Part shown: one piece after another, positions 48,794-59,652 of the stretch
Layout: the number at the start of each line of letters is the position of its first letter
Position numbering within the stretch: the stretch's first letter is position 1
DNA from: Cryptomeria japonica
Taxonomy: Eukaryota > Streptophyta > Pinopsida > Cupressales > Cupressaceae
Direction: 5' to 3'
Length of the DNA: 64,000 nt
NCBI RefSeq assembly: GCF_030272615.1
Contig: NC_081414.1
Location: 779,442,119 to 779,506,118 of the forward strand
Position numbers and translations under genes: made by a program
Notes under the pieces: generated by a model
Database searches by the model: none
What the model saw: the letters and a program-made list of their open reading frames with translations, nothing else
Told to the model about the DNA's origin: nothing

Positions 48794-48798
48794 GAACA

Positions 48799-50460
48799 AC
48801 CTATACACTATTGAGGATGATGTCATAGATGAAGAAAGTGCATCTTAACATGACTACCATGAGAATGATAGAAAAGTTAATCTCTTTATGGCACTTGATG
48901 AACTAGTTGGTGAAGATGAGGAAGAAGAAGATATTGAGGGTAAAGTAGATCTAGAAGGTGAGTTTATAAGTTCTCTTGAGGAGCTGAGTAAAACAAGAAG
49001 AGAACTCAAGAAGTTCAAGCTTTATGCAATAGATAAACAAGGTGTCTTGAAGCAATCCCTAGATGAGTCCAATCAAGTTATATCTAACTAGAAACTACAC
49101 TTGGAAGAAGCCAAGAGGATATGTGAAGTTACATCCTCTGATCTAATGAAGAAGGAAAAGGAGCATCAAGATCTAGAACCATAAATACTAAATCTTGGAA
49201 AGGAACTTGAAGAAAGTAAGAAAGAAATAAAAGTGAGAAGCAAATATGAAGGCATCATCGAAGCCTTAGATACGATGTTAAGCAAAGAAAAGAAATCCAA
49301 AGATACTAGTGGCTTGGGATTTAAAGAAGGTCAAAGTTCAAATAGTAAAGACACATCTAGCAAGGAGATACAATTCACATGTTCAAATGAAGGTAAAGAG
49401 AAGAAGACATTCACAATAAGAAAGGATACTAGGAAGAAGACATGAAGATATTGTTGGATATCGCCACACAAACTAGTAAACACAAGCAATGAATTGGAGG
49501 CCACAGTCATTGTACCGACATGCAGATCCAAGGAGAAATTTAAGAGCTGACCATGAAGGAATCACCAAAGTCAGTACCATGAAAGGAAGACCCCCGATGA
49601 GGTAGTCATTTACAAGATCAAGGAAACCTAAGCGGTATGGTTCAAACTTTCATATTTATTGCTACCGGTGTAACAAATTTAGGTATAGAATAGCTTACTA
49701 TAGATTAACCAATAAGCCCTCTATGAGTTATGAAAGTAGAAATCCTTTTAATGCATTCTGGGATATGAATGTTGTCTTTTATCAGTGCAATAGATCTAGT
49801 CATAGGAGTTTTGAATGTAGGAAGAATAAACTGGTGTCCTACAATAATTTCAAAGATTCATCTTTAAATGAAAATATGAAATGCTATAACTATCAAGAAT
49901 TTGGACATATAGAAATTTTTTGTAAAAATGTGAAGATCAGTTAGAAGAAGCCAAATCCTAATCAAGAATTGGTAGTTGTACCAAAGCACAAAACAACAAC
50001 TGACAAGAAGAAGGAAACCAAATCGGTATGGGTTAAGAAAGAAAAGGACAAAGCAGAATCAAGTCTAATAATGCAAACTGCGTTACATGCTGAAAGGAAA
50101 AAGCTATGGGTTGTAGATAGTGGTTGTTCCAACCACATGACCGGTGATAAAAAGAAATTAATCAATCTTGAAGACTAGAATGGTGGTTTAGTAAGATTTG
50201 GAGACAACTCATCCATAAAAATAAAGGGAAAAGGTACTCTAAATATTGATGGAAAATTGAAGGTACATGATGTATATTATGTGGAAGGCCTAAAGCACAA
50301 TCTGCTGAGTGTGAGTCAGATGTGTGACAAAGATTATAAATTCATCTTTGACTCTACCATCTTTTAGATAAAGAAAGAGAGTACCGGTCAGGTTGTGGTA
50401 GAAGGAAAGAGAACAAATGGCAATGTTTACATCATGAAGGAATGCAATGATTCCCAATGT
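48799..50460 (+). pseudogene. Element H, second segment: Gag coiled coil, zinc knuckles, protease
   Basis: It continues the reading interrupted at 25,262: the acidic stretch DEEEEDIEGKVDLEG, a coiled coil (EELSKTRRELKKFK), then three CCHC-like knuckles at about 49,660-49,920. These are eroded: the first has its GH changed to RY, the second has FYQC for CYQC, and the third has CYNY for CYNC. The protease DSG lies at 50,116-50,124, then IKIKGKG and YYVEGLKHNLLSVSQM. Stops are scattered through it. It ends at 50,460, where element L is inserted; the next H residues are at 57,702. Confidence 0.85.
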
Positions 50461-51898
50461 TGTTGGCATAAGATCAACTGGTATGATGATATGATGTAAT
50501 GCATGTTGTCATTGATGTCAATAAGTGCAAGTGAACCGGTATGAAGATTGGAAGAAGTTGTTATTGATGTTCAAGTTGGAGAATCGGTATGAAGAGATGA
50601 AGTGAATCGATGTCAGGGTTTCACTAAGTGTGACTACTGGTTGGTAGTCTCAGCTCTAGGGTTTCCGGTTTGGCAATCTCGCTTGTGCGATGCAACTAAT
50701 GACATTCTATAATGACTTAGCTAAGAGATAAGGATGAGATCGTGATGCCACATCAGTTTTGTGCACGTGAAGGATTTCCTTGAGGATCTTTCATGTGAAG
50801 ATCAATTGAATTAAATGTCTACCTCGGGAATGAACTTTTTTCTTAGTGGTATGTGAAGAGAGCGTGATGGGTTACTGATTTCCGTATGCGGTGAAGAATG
50901 GATGATGCATAATGACTTGTGATATATTTGAGATTTTTTTATTCTATGCAAGTGTCTGAATAGTTAGGATTGGACCGCTTGTAATTGTAAATGTAAAATG
51001 CTTAGGGTATAGGGTTTATGCTACCGACCTAATTGTTGTCTATAAAGTCGATGTGTTTTGATATTGTAAGTGTTGGCAAATGTTGTGTTTTTATCTGAGT
51101 GATGAGAAACTTGCCAAACCAGTGAGTGGAAAATTGCCAAGTGTGATTGCAGAGTAGAGGAGCTGAAAAGGATTTGCCTTAGCATGTAGTGTTGTTATCA
51201 GATCAGAGCTTTACCTATTGTCTTCTAACCATTTCAATAGAAGGAAAATCCCTTTGTCGGGTAGCTTTAACAGGCTTATTGTAAATCCTTTAACCATGTG
51301 ACTTAATTTCATTGAGTTCTTCAAATCCTCTAGCAAGGTAACCTTTAATAGGGTTTCAACCTTTAATAGAGTATATAGCCATCCCTTTATCGGGTGATCT
51401 TTAACAGGATCAGTTCCTAACATAACCTTATTGTAAAGTCTTTAATCGGACTAGGCTCTTAATAGAGCAAGCTTCCAAAGATTTCAAAATAGGCTTGTGG
51501 GTATTCATCCCCACTGTGTTTTTTCCCATTGGGGTTTCCACATGAAACATCTGTGTCATGAGTTGTGCATTTTTCATGGGATGATTGTATAGTCTTTGTT
51601 TAAGTGATTATACATGCAAAGCTAATGGTTATGGTATTACTGATACAGCACATGCATATGGATATTGGTGAAGTAGTTATCAAGTGTTGAATATTATTTG
51701 AAGTATTCAGTTTTACTAGTTTAGCTGTCTGAAGTCTTACTGTGTTTAACCAATATTTCCATGGTTAAGTTCAGTGATAAAGACAACTGGTTAGCATTGT
51801 TTTAACTTGATAAGTTGCAGAGAAATTTTTGGTCTGTACTGATCCACCCCCCCTCTCAGTACCAGTTAGGGTATTTGTTGTTCATCATTATTCATCAA
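50461..51898 (+). repeat. 5' LTR of element L (1,438 bp)
   Basis: TGTTGGCATAAG...TTATTCATCA. It contains GTTGTCATTGATGTCAATAAG, then a region at 51,205-51,480 where CTTTAACAGG/CTTTAATAGGG motifs recur, then TTTTTTCCCATTGGGGTTTCC near 51,520 and CACCCCCCCTCTCAGTACC near the end. Confidence 0.92.
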
Positions 51899-51912
51899 TT
51901 GGTATCAAAGCA
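51899..51912 (+). other. Primer-binding site of element L
   Basis: ATTGGTATCAAAGC after the LTR end ...ATTCATCA; one mismatch to initiator Met-tRNA. Confidence 0.88.
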
Positions 51913-51968
51913 ACTCTAGGTCCTCGATGATATAAGCTTAACCGCTTGAGGTAAAAGATCCTTCTTTA

Positions 51969-54900
51969 ATGATGAAGAGGTAAGGTCCTAAGTTCAATAG
52001 AGATAACTTTAAAATATAGAAGGACATAATGAATATTTATATCAAGAGTTTGGGTGCTCAACACTGGAGCTATGTTGAGAATACATATGTAATCCCCACT
52101 GGCACTCTAACCGATGATCAGAAGAGAGAGATTCAAGAAAATGGGAAAGTCATGGAAGCTCTTATTAGCAGTCCGTCCGATATTGAGTTCATTGATGTAC
52201 AATATAAGGACACTCCTAAGGATGTATGGGACACACTAGAAATGATTTATGGAACTGATGAGCATGTCAAGTAAGCTAAGGAATAAATCCTTAGAGGAAA
52301 ATTTCAAGACATGAGGATGGTTGAAGGAGAGACCATTCAACAATATGGTATAAGGATCAAGACTATGGTTGGAGATATCAAGAGCACTGGTGGAACAATT
52401 GATGATGCCACTATTGTCAATAAAGTTTTGAGATCACTATTACCAGTCTATGCAATCAGAGTTGCTGCTATTTAGGAACTAAGGTCTATCGACAAAACCA
52501 AGGTTTCCTTAAACTCTATCATTGCAAAGTTGACTGCATATGAGTTGAATAGCTATGATGGCAGTGTTCAGAAGACTGAGTCAGACTTTAGAGCATCTGT
52601 TGCACCAACCAGAAAAGGAAAACAAGTAAGTACCAGTTATGAATCCATCCAAAGTAGATGTATGGATGATGAAGAGATTCTGATGGAGTTTGAAGCTCTT
52701 CTTGCCAACAGACTTCTGAAAGGCACTGGAAAATACATAGGTAAGCTTCCTTTAAAATGTTTTTCCTGCAATAAGATAGGACATATAGCTGTTAACTGTC
52801 CTAACAATGACAATAAGTATAAACTGGAGAGGTTTAGAAAGTATAAAGGAGGAAGAAGGAGAAATTGTCTTGTTGTAGTGGATGAAGTTGTTACTAATGA
52901 AGAATCTGAGGATGAAGAGAATGAGGACATAGTGTTTGTAGGTGTAAAGGAAGAAGTATCTGACAAGAAAGCCCTTGTCTCACGCATTGACAACTCTAAT
53001 GAGTGGATTATTGATAGTGGGTGTTCTCATCACATGACTGGTGATCAGAGAAATTTTCTATCTTTAGAAGAATATGATGGAGGTGTTGTTTGGTTTGGCA
53101 ATGATGCACCATGCTTGGTGAAAGGTAAAGGATCCATCTTATTGAATGGAAAGAGCAGTGTAGATGATGCCCACTGGGTAGAAGGTCTTAAGCACAACCT
53201 TTTGTGTGTTGCTCAGCTAAATGACAAAGGACTCATTCTAGAATTCAAAGGAGGAGCCTATAGTATAATTAGAAAGAGTGGTGAAATTATTGCCACTAGT
53301 AAGCAGACCAGAGGTAACTTGTTTTAGTTGAATGCCAACATTGTAAAGATGAGTAAGATCAAGGCAGTACGAGGATTTCCTTTGCTAAACAAACCAAAGA
53401 ATTCTTTGTGTAGAGAATGCCAACTTGGGAAGATGTCTTCCTCAACCTTCAAAGGTAAGTCTTTTTCAGCAGAGAACTTATTTGATCTTGCGCATACCGA
53501 TCTGTGTGGTCCAATGAAAACTAGAAGTATTCAGGGAGATAGGTATTTCATGATTCTTACTGATGACTACTTAAGAATGATGTGGGTCACATTCTTGAAA
53601 GACAAGTCTGAGGCATTTGGAAAGTTCAAAGCCTTTAGAGCATTTGTAGAGAAGGAAAGTGGTCAAAGGATAAAATGCCTAAGAACTGATCAAGGAAGTG
53701 AATTTACTTCTGATTAATTCAACAAGTACTATGAAGAGAACGGTATCAAGAGGTAGTTGTTTTCCCCAAGGACACCATAACAGAATGACATAGCAGAAAG
53801 GAATAACAAGACTATAGTTGAAGCGGCCAGAACAATGCTGATCCAAGGAAAGGTTGCTCACACTTTTTGGAGAGAAGCGGTGAGCACTGCAATCTATACT
53901 ATGAACCGAGTACTCATAAAGAAAGCTAAAGTTAAAACCCCTTATGAGTACTAGACCGGGAAGACTCCCACTGTGAGTTATTTTAAAGTATTTGGTAGTA
54001 AGTGTTACATCAAGAGAGGTGAGCATCTGAGAAAGTTTGATGCTAAATGTGATGAAGGAATATTTATGGGATATTCCACTAAGAGCAAATCTCTCAAGTG
54101 CTACAACAATAGGAGTCAAAAAATTGTTGAGAGTATCAATGTCAGGGTTGATGAATTCCCCAAGGAGCTTGAGGAAACCTACAACAAGAAAGTAGAAGAT
54201 GAAACAAGTGTAAACTTCTGGGAACCGGCTAAGAAAGAAACAAGCAAAGACCTTAGTTTTCCTATACCGGTAGAAGTTGCAATAGGTGAAGAAGAAGGTG
54301 GAGATGAAGAAGAAGAGGAAAAGCAATCAGAACCAGCTAGATTCATTCTTAGATATGTGAAACTACATCATGATCCGAAGCAGATCATAGGAGATAAAGA
54401 TACAAAGATACTCACAAGAAGAAAGGTGAAAGAAAAGTCTTGCATGATTACTGAATTTGAGGGTAAGACTACTAGAGAGGCACTTACAGATGAAGACTAG
54501 ATTAAGGCAATGGAAGAGGAGTTGGACTAGATAGAAAAGAATACTATATGGTCTTTGGTACCCAGACTAGAACACAAGAATGTCATAGGTACCAAATGGG
54601 TCTTTAGGAATAAGCTGAATGAAGATGGCACAGTTGTAAGGAACAAGGCAAGACTTGTATGCAAGGGATATGCTCAGGAAGAGGGAGAATACTATGGAGA
54701 AACCTTTTCCCTAGTGGCTAGACTAGAAGGTGTTTAAATGCTACTTGCATTTGCAGCATTTAAGGGATTCAAGGTATACCAGATGGATGTGAAGTCTATG
54801 TTCTTGAATGGAATCCTAGAAGAGGAAGTGTATATTGAGCAAAGAGATGGGTTTGCCTTATTAGAAGATAGTAACATGGTGTGTAGATTACACAAGGCCC

Positions 54901-55993
54901 TATATGGATTGAAACAAGAACCAAGGGCATGGTATGAATGATTACACTCTCATCTTGTGAAGATAGGATTTCAGAGAACAAGTGAGAATAACAACATCTA
55001 CCTGAAATCTGAAGGTGATCAGATTTTGATCTATGAAGTGTTTGTAGATGACATAATCTTTGGAGGACATGATGAAATGAGCCATGCATTTGCAGATGAA
55101 ATGAAGAAAGATTTTGAGATGTCTCTAATTGGAGAGATAAAGTTCTTCATTGGTCTACAGATTCAACAGATGAAAGAGGGTATCTTTATTACCCAGTCCA
55201 AGTATGTCAAAGAGGTATTGAAGACCTTTGGCATGGAGGAGAGCAAACCAGCTGGTACACCGATGGTGACCGGCTGTAAATTGACTAAGGAAGATGATTC
55301 AGTGTTAGTGAATGAGAAGGAGTATTAGTCAATGATTGGAATTTGCACTATGTGGTACACAACAGACCAGATATTGCTCATGCAGTAGGCATTGTGGCCC
55401 ATTTTTAGAAAAGTCCAAGAGAATCCCACTTGGTAGCAGTCAAGAGGATTCTTAGATACCTAAAAGGGACAGTTGATTATGGATTGTGGTATCCATACAA
55501 TGGTGATTTTAATCTCAAGGTATTTACTGATGTAGATTGGGCAGGTAATATGGACGACCAAAAGAGCACAACCAGTGGAGCATTCTTTCTTGGTGGAAGA
55601 CTAGTCTCATGGATGAGTAAGAAGCTGAGTTGTACTTCCCAGTCTACAGTTGAAGTAGAGTATGTGGAAGCATTTATGAACTACACTCAAGCAATTTGAA
55701 TGAAACATGTATTGGATGGTTTCAAAGTCCCTATATCTGAACCAGTGAGAATATTTTGTGACAACACAAGTGCAATAAATATTTCCAAAAATCCAGTATT
55801 ACATGCTAGGACAAAGCATAGTGAGCTCAAGTATCATTTCTTGAGAGATAAGGTTCAAAATAAAGAGGTTTTATTAGAACATGTTTCTGGTAAGGAGCAA
55901 CTAGCAGACATATTCACTAAGCCCTTACCGAAGACTACATTTACCTATTTAAGAGGTCAATTAGGGGTTTTGCCCATTCATGAAGTGAATTAA
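51969..55993 (+). pseudogene. Decayed gag-pol of element L, near full length
   Basis: A single frame runs from the ATG at 51,969 (or 51,972) to about 55,340, then shifts to another frame and ends at the stop at 55,991-55,993: about 1,340 codons. I see roughly 15 in-frame stops, mostly TAG in place of CAG or TGG. In order: UBN2 Gag (52,030-52,560), an intact CCHC knuckle at about 52,758-52,800 (CFSCNKIGHIAVNC), and protease DSG at 53,013-53,021. The integrase follows (CRECQLGK; HTDLCGP; LRTDQGSEF; AERNNK), then RT (GTKWVFRNKL; VARLEGV; FVDD at 55,041-55,052 where YVDD is usual), and RNase H (TDVDWAGNMDDQKSTTSGA) ending in DIFTKPLPK. An acidic insert (EEEGGDEEEEEK) lies between integrase and RT. 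It is not functional as read. Confidence 0.93.
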
Positions 55994-56071
55994 AAATGTG
56001 TGCTCCACATCAGTCAGGTATTACAGTGACAAATATTTCAGGATTGATGTGATTGAAGGATGCTAATCCAT

Positions 56072-56269
56072 AGGGGGAGCATCATAGTGGAGAATGGAAG
56101 CTTGTGCCTCCACTTTAGCATTGTTGTCCATGGGGGAGAAGATATCTGATGATGTATGACATGGGAGAAGATATTTGATGATGAAGATATATGTTATAGT
56201 TGCATTGATCTATGATGTTTATAGTTGCAATGCTACACTGAGTATTGCCATCAATGCCAAAGGGGGCGA
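56072..56269 (+). other. Polypurine-tract motifs of element L
   Basis: AGGGGGAG at 56,072, TGGGGGAGAAG at 56,131-56,141 and AAAGGGGGCGA at 56,259-56,269 just before the LTR. The last has a G-to-C change within the tract. Confidence 0.78.
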
Positions 56270-56270
56270 T

Positions 56271-57701
56271 TGCTGGCATATGATGAACTAGTATGATGAT
56301 AATGTATGTTGTCATTTATGTCAATAAGTGTAGGTGAACCGGTATGAATATTGGAAGAAGTTGTTATTGATGTTCAAGTTGGAGAACTAGTATGAAGAGA
56401 TGAAGTGGACTAGTGTCAGGGTTTCAGTAAGCGTGACTATCGGTTGGTAGTCTCAACTCTAGGGTTTCCGGTTTGGCAATCTAGCTTGTGTGATGCAACC
56501 GGTGACATTCTGTGTTGAGTTAGCTAAGAGATAAGGATGAGATCATGATGCCACATCATTTTTGTGCATGTGAAGGATTTCCTTGAGGATCTTGCATGTG
56601 AAGATCAATAGCATTAAATGTCTACCTCAGAAATAAACATTTTTCTTAGTGGTATGTGAAGAGAGCGTGATGGGTTACTAATTTCCATATGCGGTAAAGA
56701 ATGGACAATGCAGAATGACTTGTGATCTGTTTGAGATTTTTTTATTCTATGCAAGTGTGTGAATGGTTAGGATTGGATGACTTGTAATTGTAAAACTAAA
56801 ATGCTTAGGGTTTAGGGTTTATGCTACCGACCTAATTGTTGTCCATAAAGTCGACATGTTTTCATATTGTAAGTGTTAGAAAATGTTGTGTTTGTATCCA
56901 AGTGATGAGATAGTTGCCAGACCAGTGAGTGGAAAACTGCATAGTGTGATTGCAGAGTAGAGGAGTTGTAAAGGATAAACCTTAGCATCTAGTGCTGTTA
57001 TCAGATCAAAGCTTTACCTATTGTCTTCTAACCATTTCAAAAGTAGGAAAATCCATTTGCTGGGTAGATTTAACAGGCTTATTATAAATCCTCTAACCAG
57101 GTGACTCAAGTTCATTGAGTTCTTCAAATCCTCTAGCAAGATAACCTTTAATAGGGTTTCAACCTTTAATAAGGTATATAGCCATCCCTTTACCAGGTGA
57201 TCTTTAACAGGATCGGTTGCTAACATAATCTTATTGTAAAGTCTTTAACCAGACTAGGCTTCTAACAGAGCAAGCTTCAAAAGAGTTCATAACAAGCTTG
57301 TGGGTATTCATCCCCACAGTGGTTTTTTCCATTTGGGTTTGCATGTGAAAAATCTGTGTGTCATGAGTTGTGCATTTTTCATGTGATGATTATGTAGTCT
57401 TTCTTTAAGTGATTATGCATGCAAAGCTAATGGTTATGGTATTACTAATACAACACATGCATATGTATATTTGTGAAGTAGTTATCAAGTGTTGAATATT
57501 ATTTGAAGTATTCAGTTTTACTAGTTTAGCTTTCTGAAGTCTTACTATGTTTAACCAATATTTCCATGGTTAAGTTTAGTGATGAATACAACTAGTTAGC
57601 ATTGTTTTAACTTGATAAATTACGGAGAAATTTTTTGTTTGTACTGATTTACCCCCCTCTCAGTACCAGTTAGGGTATTTTTTGTTTATCATTATTCATC
57701 A
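56271..57701 (+). repeat. 3' LTR of element L (1,431 bp)
   Basis: TGCTGGCATATG...TTATTCATCA, aligned throughout with 50,461-51,898, including the CTTTAACAGG repeat region at 57,060-57,265. Confidence 0.92.
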
Positions 57702-57831
57702 AATACATGATGGGACAGGTTGATGAAAGCTGGTTGTGGCACCGAAGATTAGGCCACATAAACTTTGATAACTTAGTTGCAATAAGTAAAAAGGGGTGTG
57801 TAAGAAATCTTCCACCCATCATTAGACCGGT
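57702..57831 (+). pseudogene. Element H, third segment: start of integrase
   Basis: It encodes MMGQVDESWLWHRRLGHINF and NLVAISKKGCVRNLPPIIRP, the HHCC zinc region of a copia integrase, matching 44,400-44,530 of element I. The sequence stops abruptly at 57,831 where LTR M begins. Short but certain by comparison. Confidence 0.85.
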
Positions 57832-58205
57832 TGTTGTCATTTGCATGTAGATTGAATTAATGATATGTTATGTTGTCGTTGATGTCAAATGAACTGGGAA
57901 TGATATTGTTGATATTGTTGTAATATTGTTACTATAACTAGTAGGAAGAATCTGTGAGGAGAATCGATAACTGGTGTAATGGTATAAACCTTATCTATTA
58001 TTTTTTATAAATCCTAACCAATCAAGTTTATTGGTTATATTGGTTTATGATCTGATGATGAGCGGTAATGATTATGACACGTATGATTATTGTATAAAGA
58101 CAATTTGAAAATATTTTGGCACGTTGATGTAACGGTTTTTGTCTAGGGAATGAGCAAGTTGATTGCATATAAAGCAAAGTGTGTGATGAGTTATTGAGAT
58201 CGATG
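57832..58205 (+). repeat. LTR fragment M, inserted in H and cut by N
   Basis: It starts TGTTGTCATTTGCATG and contains GTTGTCGTTGATGTCAAATG about 45 bases in, the usual opening of the copia LTRs here. It breaks at 58,206, where the LTR of chromovirus N begins, so only the outer part is present. Confidence 0.65.
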
Positions 58206-58239
58206 TGTCATGCCAAAACTTTTGGGCACGAACGGGATA

Positions 58240-58256
58240 ATTTAAAAAAAAAAAAA
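58240..58256. repeat. Poly-A run near the LTR N end
   Basis: A run of 16 or more A on the plus strand, about 35 bases inside the LTR end. Confidence 0.7.
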
Positions 58257-58853
58257 AAACATAACCTAATGAAGCTAAGTTCAATAAAATAACGCAGTAT
58301 CAAGTTTTGTCTTATCTATGTTTGAGTTAACTCTAACCACTAACTCAAGTAAGCGAAAATGAGTTAAATTAAATATGAAATATTAACTCTCCAAAAGAAT
58401 TATTTATTATCTCATCAATTAATAAATAATAAACTCATTTAAGCAAAAACCCCTAAATTAATCAACAAGGGATATTATAAATCTCAATTAATCTTTTTAA
58501 TCATTGTAGGAATTAATTAAATTAACCCTAGCAAATTGGATTTTTAAATCCCATGAATTATTTTAACAATAATTATAATGTGTCTAAAATTTGACCCAAA
58601 GGCTAAATAAATCCATAATAAAAATTTACCCTATAAAGGTTAATCTCGACAAGCCTAAATTTAGGTGGCTAAAACATAATCCCCTATGGCCAAAATAACT
58701 TACAAAGTCAATATAAATTTCCTAAAAGATTTAACTCCAAAATAATTTAAAATTTAAAACATCATATTTAAATGTTTATTTAACATATATAAAATATGCA
58801 TGTTTAAATAAACTAATTAAATTAAAGTTAAATTTATACATTCATATTTTTAG

Positions 58854-58864
58854 CTCTCTCTCTC

Positions 58865-58895
<31 letters not shown>

Positions 58896-58930
58896 ATTTT
58901 CATTAAACACATATATATATGTATATGTGG
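58854..58930. repeat. Compound microsatellite (CT)n(AT)n(GT)n ... (AT)n
   Basis: CTCTCTCTCT, then about ten AT units, then about nine GT units, and a second ACATATATATATGTATATG stretch, all inside the LTR of N. It is a likely length-variable site. Confidence 0.85.
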
Positions 58931-59106
58931 GTATTTATTTTCTAAACAAATTTTATTATAAAAATTCCCCATGTGGCCTAACTAAAATATTATAAAGTTA
59001 CAAAGATAACCTAATTTTTTTGTTAAAAACTTAACCCTTCTTTTTTTTTTTTATCTCTCTTTTAAAAACCCAAAACTACCCTAACCCGAACCAGGTTAGG
59101 GTTTTA

Positions 59107-59460
59107 TTGTTTTACAGGGAGGAGGAGGAGGAGGCCGAATTTCATGGTGAAGGAGGCCATGGCAGAGGTTTATTTTTTATTTTTACACGAGGGGGGTGTT
59201 TGGAGGGCGTGGTCGGTGTTTGGAGGGCGCAGTCGGCGCCACTGCAGGTCGCGGCCCGCAGAGATGTTGTGGTATCCCTGAGGGACACGGCCCGTAGTGG
59301 CGACCGGGGTCGCCTCTGTGAGGCATGGTCCGTAGCGGTGCCTCTATGGACCGCGGCCCACAGCTGCGCCCGCGGCATCTCTGTGGGTCGCGGCTCACAG
59401 GGAGCCCACGTTGCCCGGGGGCCTGTGGAAGCCCTAGGCTCAAGGTCCCCAAGGGTTAAT
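59107..59460 (-). repeat. GC-rich block inside the N LTR
   Basis: Strongly GC- and CpG-rich, with repeated GGACCGCGGCC / GGTCGCGGC / GGCACGGCCCG-like units at about 40-50-base spacing, in an otherwise AT-rich LTR. Open frames on both strands here (up to 119 codons) arise from base composition and carry no known motif. It resembles the block in the J LTRs. Confidence 0.6.
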
Positions 59461-59517
59461 ATTTAATTGTTTTTTGCTAAAAGAGTACTTTTTTTTTTTG
59501 GTTTTTATTTAGAATTT

Positions 59518-59652
59518 AAAATATATATACATATATATATGTTTATGTATGTATGTATATATAAATATATATATATATATACACATATAGTTACAATCCA
59601 TAAGTAAATATATATATGTGATTGATATATATATATATATATATATATATAT
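59518..59652. repeat. AT-type microsatellites
   Basis: Several (AT)n runs of about 8-14 units with short GTATGT interruptions. They are part of the N LTR and have no coding content. Confidence 0.85.

Larger units (their letters stand above)
25263..48798 (+). mobile_element. SIRE-type copia element I, with TSD GAACA, inserted in H
   Basis: Two LTRs (25,268-26,824 and 47,241-48,793) enclose PBS, gag, protease, integrase, RT, RNase H and PPTs. GAACA occurs at 25,263-25,267 and 48,794-48,798, and joining the outer flanks restores the H reading (...GRRGYWK then NNLYTIE, as in copy I itself). Without inserts J and K the element is about 8.5 kb. The two LTRs differ clearly, by roughly one base in eight in the first 250 bases by eye, so this is an old insertion. 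Confidence 0.93.
50461..57701 (+). mobile_element. Ty1-copia element L, full length, inserted in H
   Basis: Complete structure: LTR (50,461-51,898), PBS, gag-pol (51,969-55,993), PPT motifs and LTR (56,271-57,701). The flanks AATGT (50,456-50,460) and AATAC (57,702-57,706) are a poor TSD match, so one side has changed. The interrupted H sequence is clearly continuous across it. The two LTRs differ by roughly a tenth by eye. Its protein is of the same broad SIRE-like lineage as I and closer to A, sharing wording such as SHHMTGD and KGKGSILL. Confidence 0.93.
22680..57831 (+). mobile_element. SIRE-type copia element H, host of nested insertions I and L
   Basis: H is recovered by removing its inserts: 5' LTR (22,680-24,284), PBS, gag (24,349-25,262), then after insert I the rest of gag and protease (48,799-50,460), then after insert L the pre-integrase start (57,702-57,831). 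At each junction the interrupted reading resumes at the matching position when compared with the sister copy I. The remainder is cut by LTR M. The Gag has four CCHC knuckles, as in Sirevirus-type Gag proteins. Confidence 0.85.

Noticed and set aside
53679-54326. 215-codon minus-strand open frame
   Set aside because: Lies opposite the integrase-RT part of element L, whose plus-strand domains are clear.
59107-59466. 119-codon open frame in the GC-rich block of the N LTR, and two on the opposite strand
   Set aside because: Open frames on both strands follow from high GC content and absence of AT-rich stop codons; no motif, and the region is inside an LTR.
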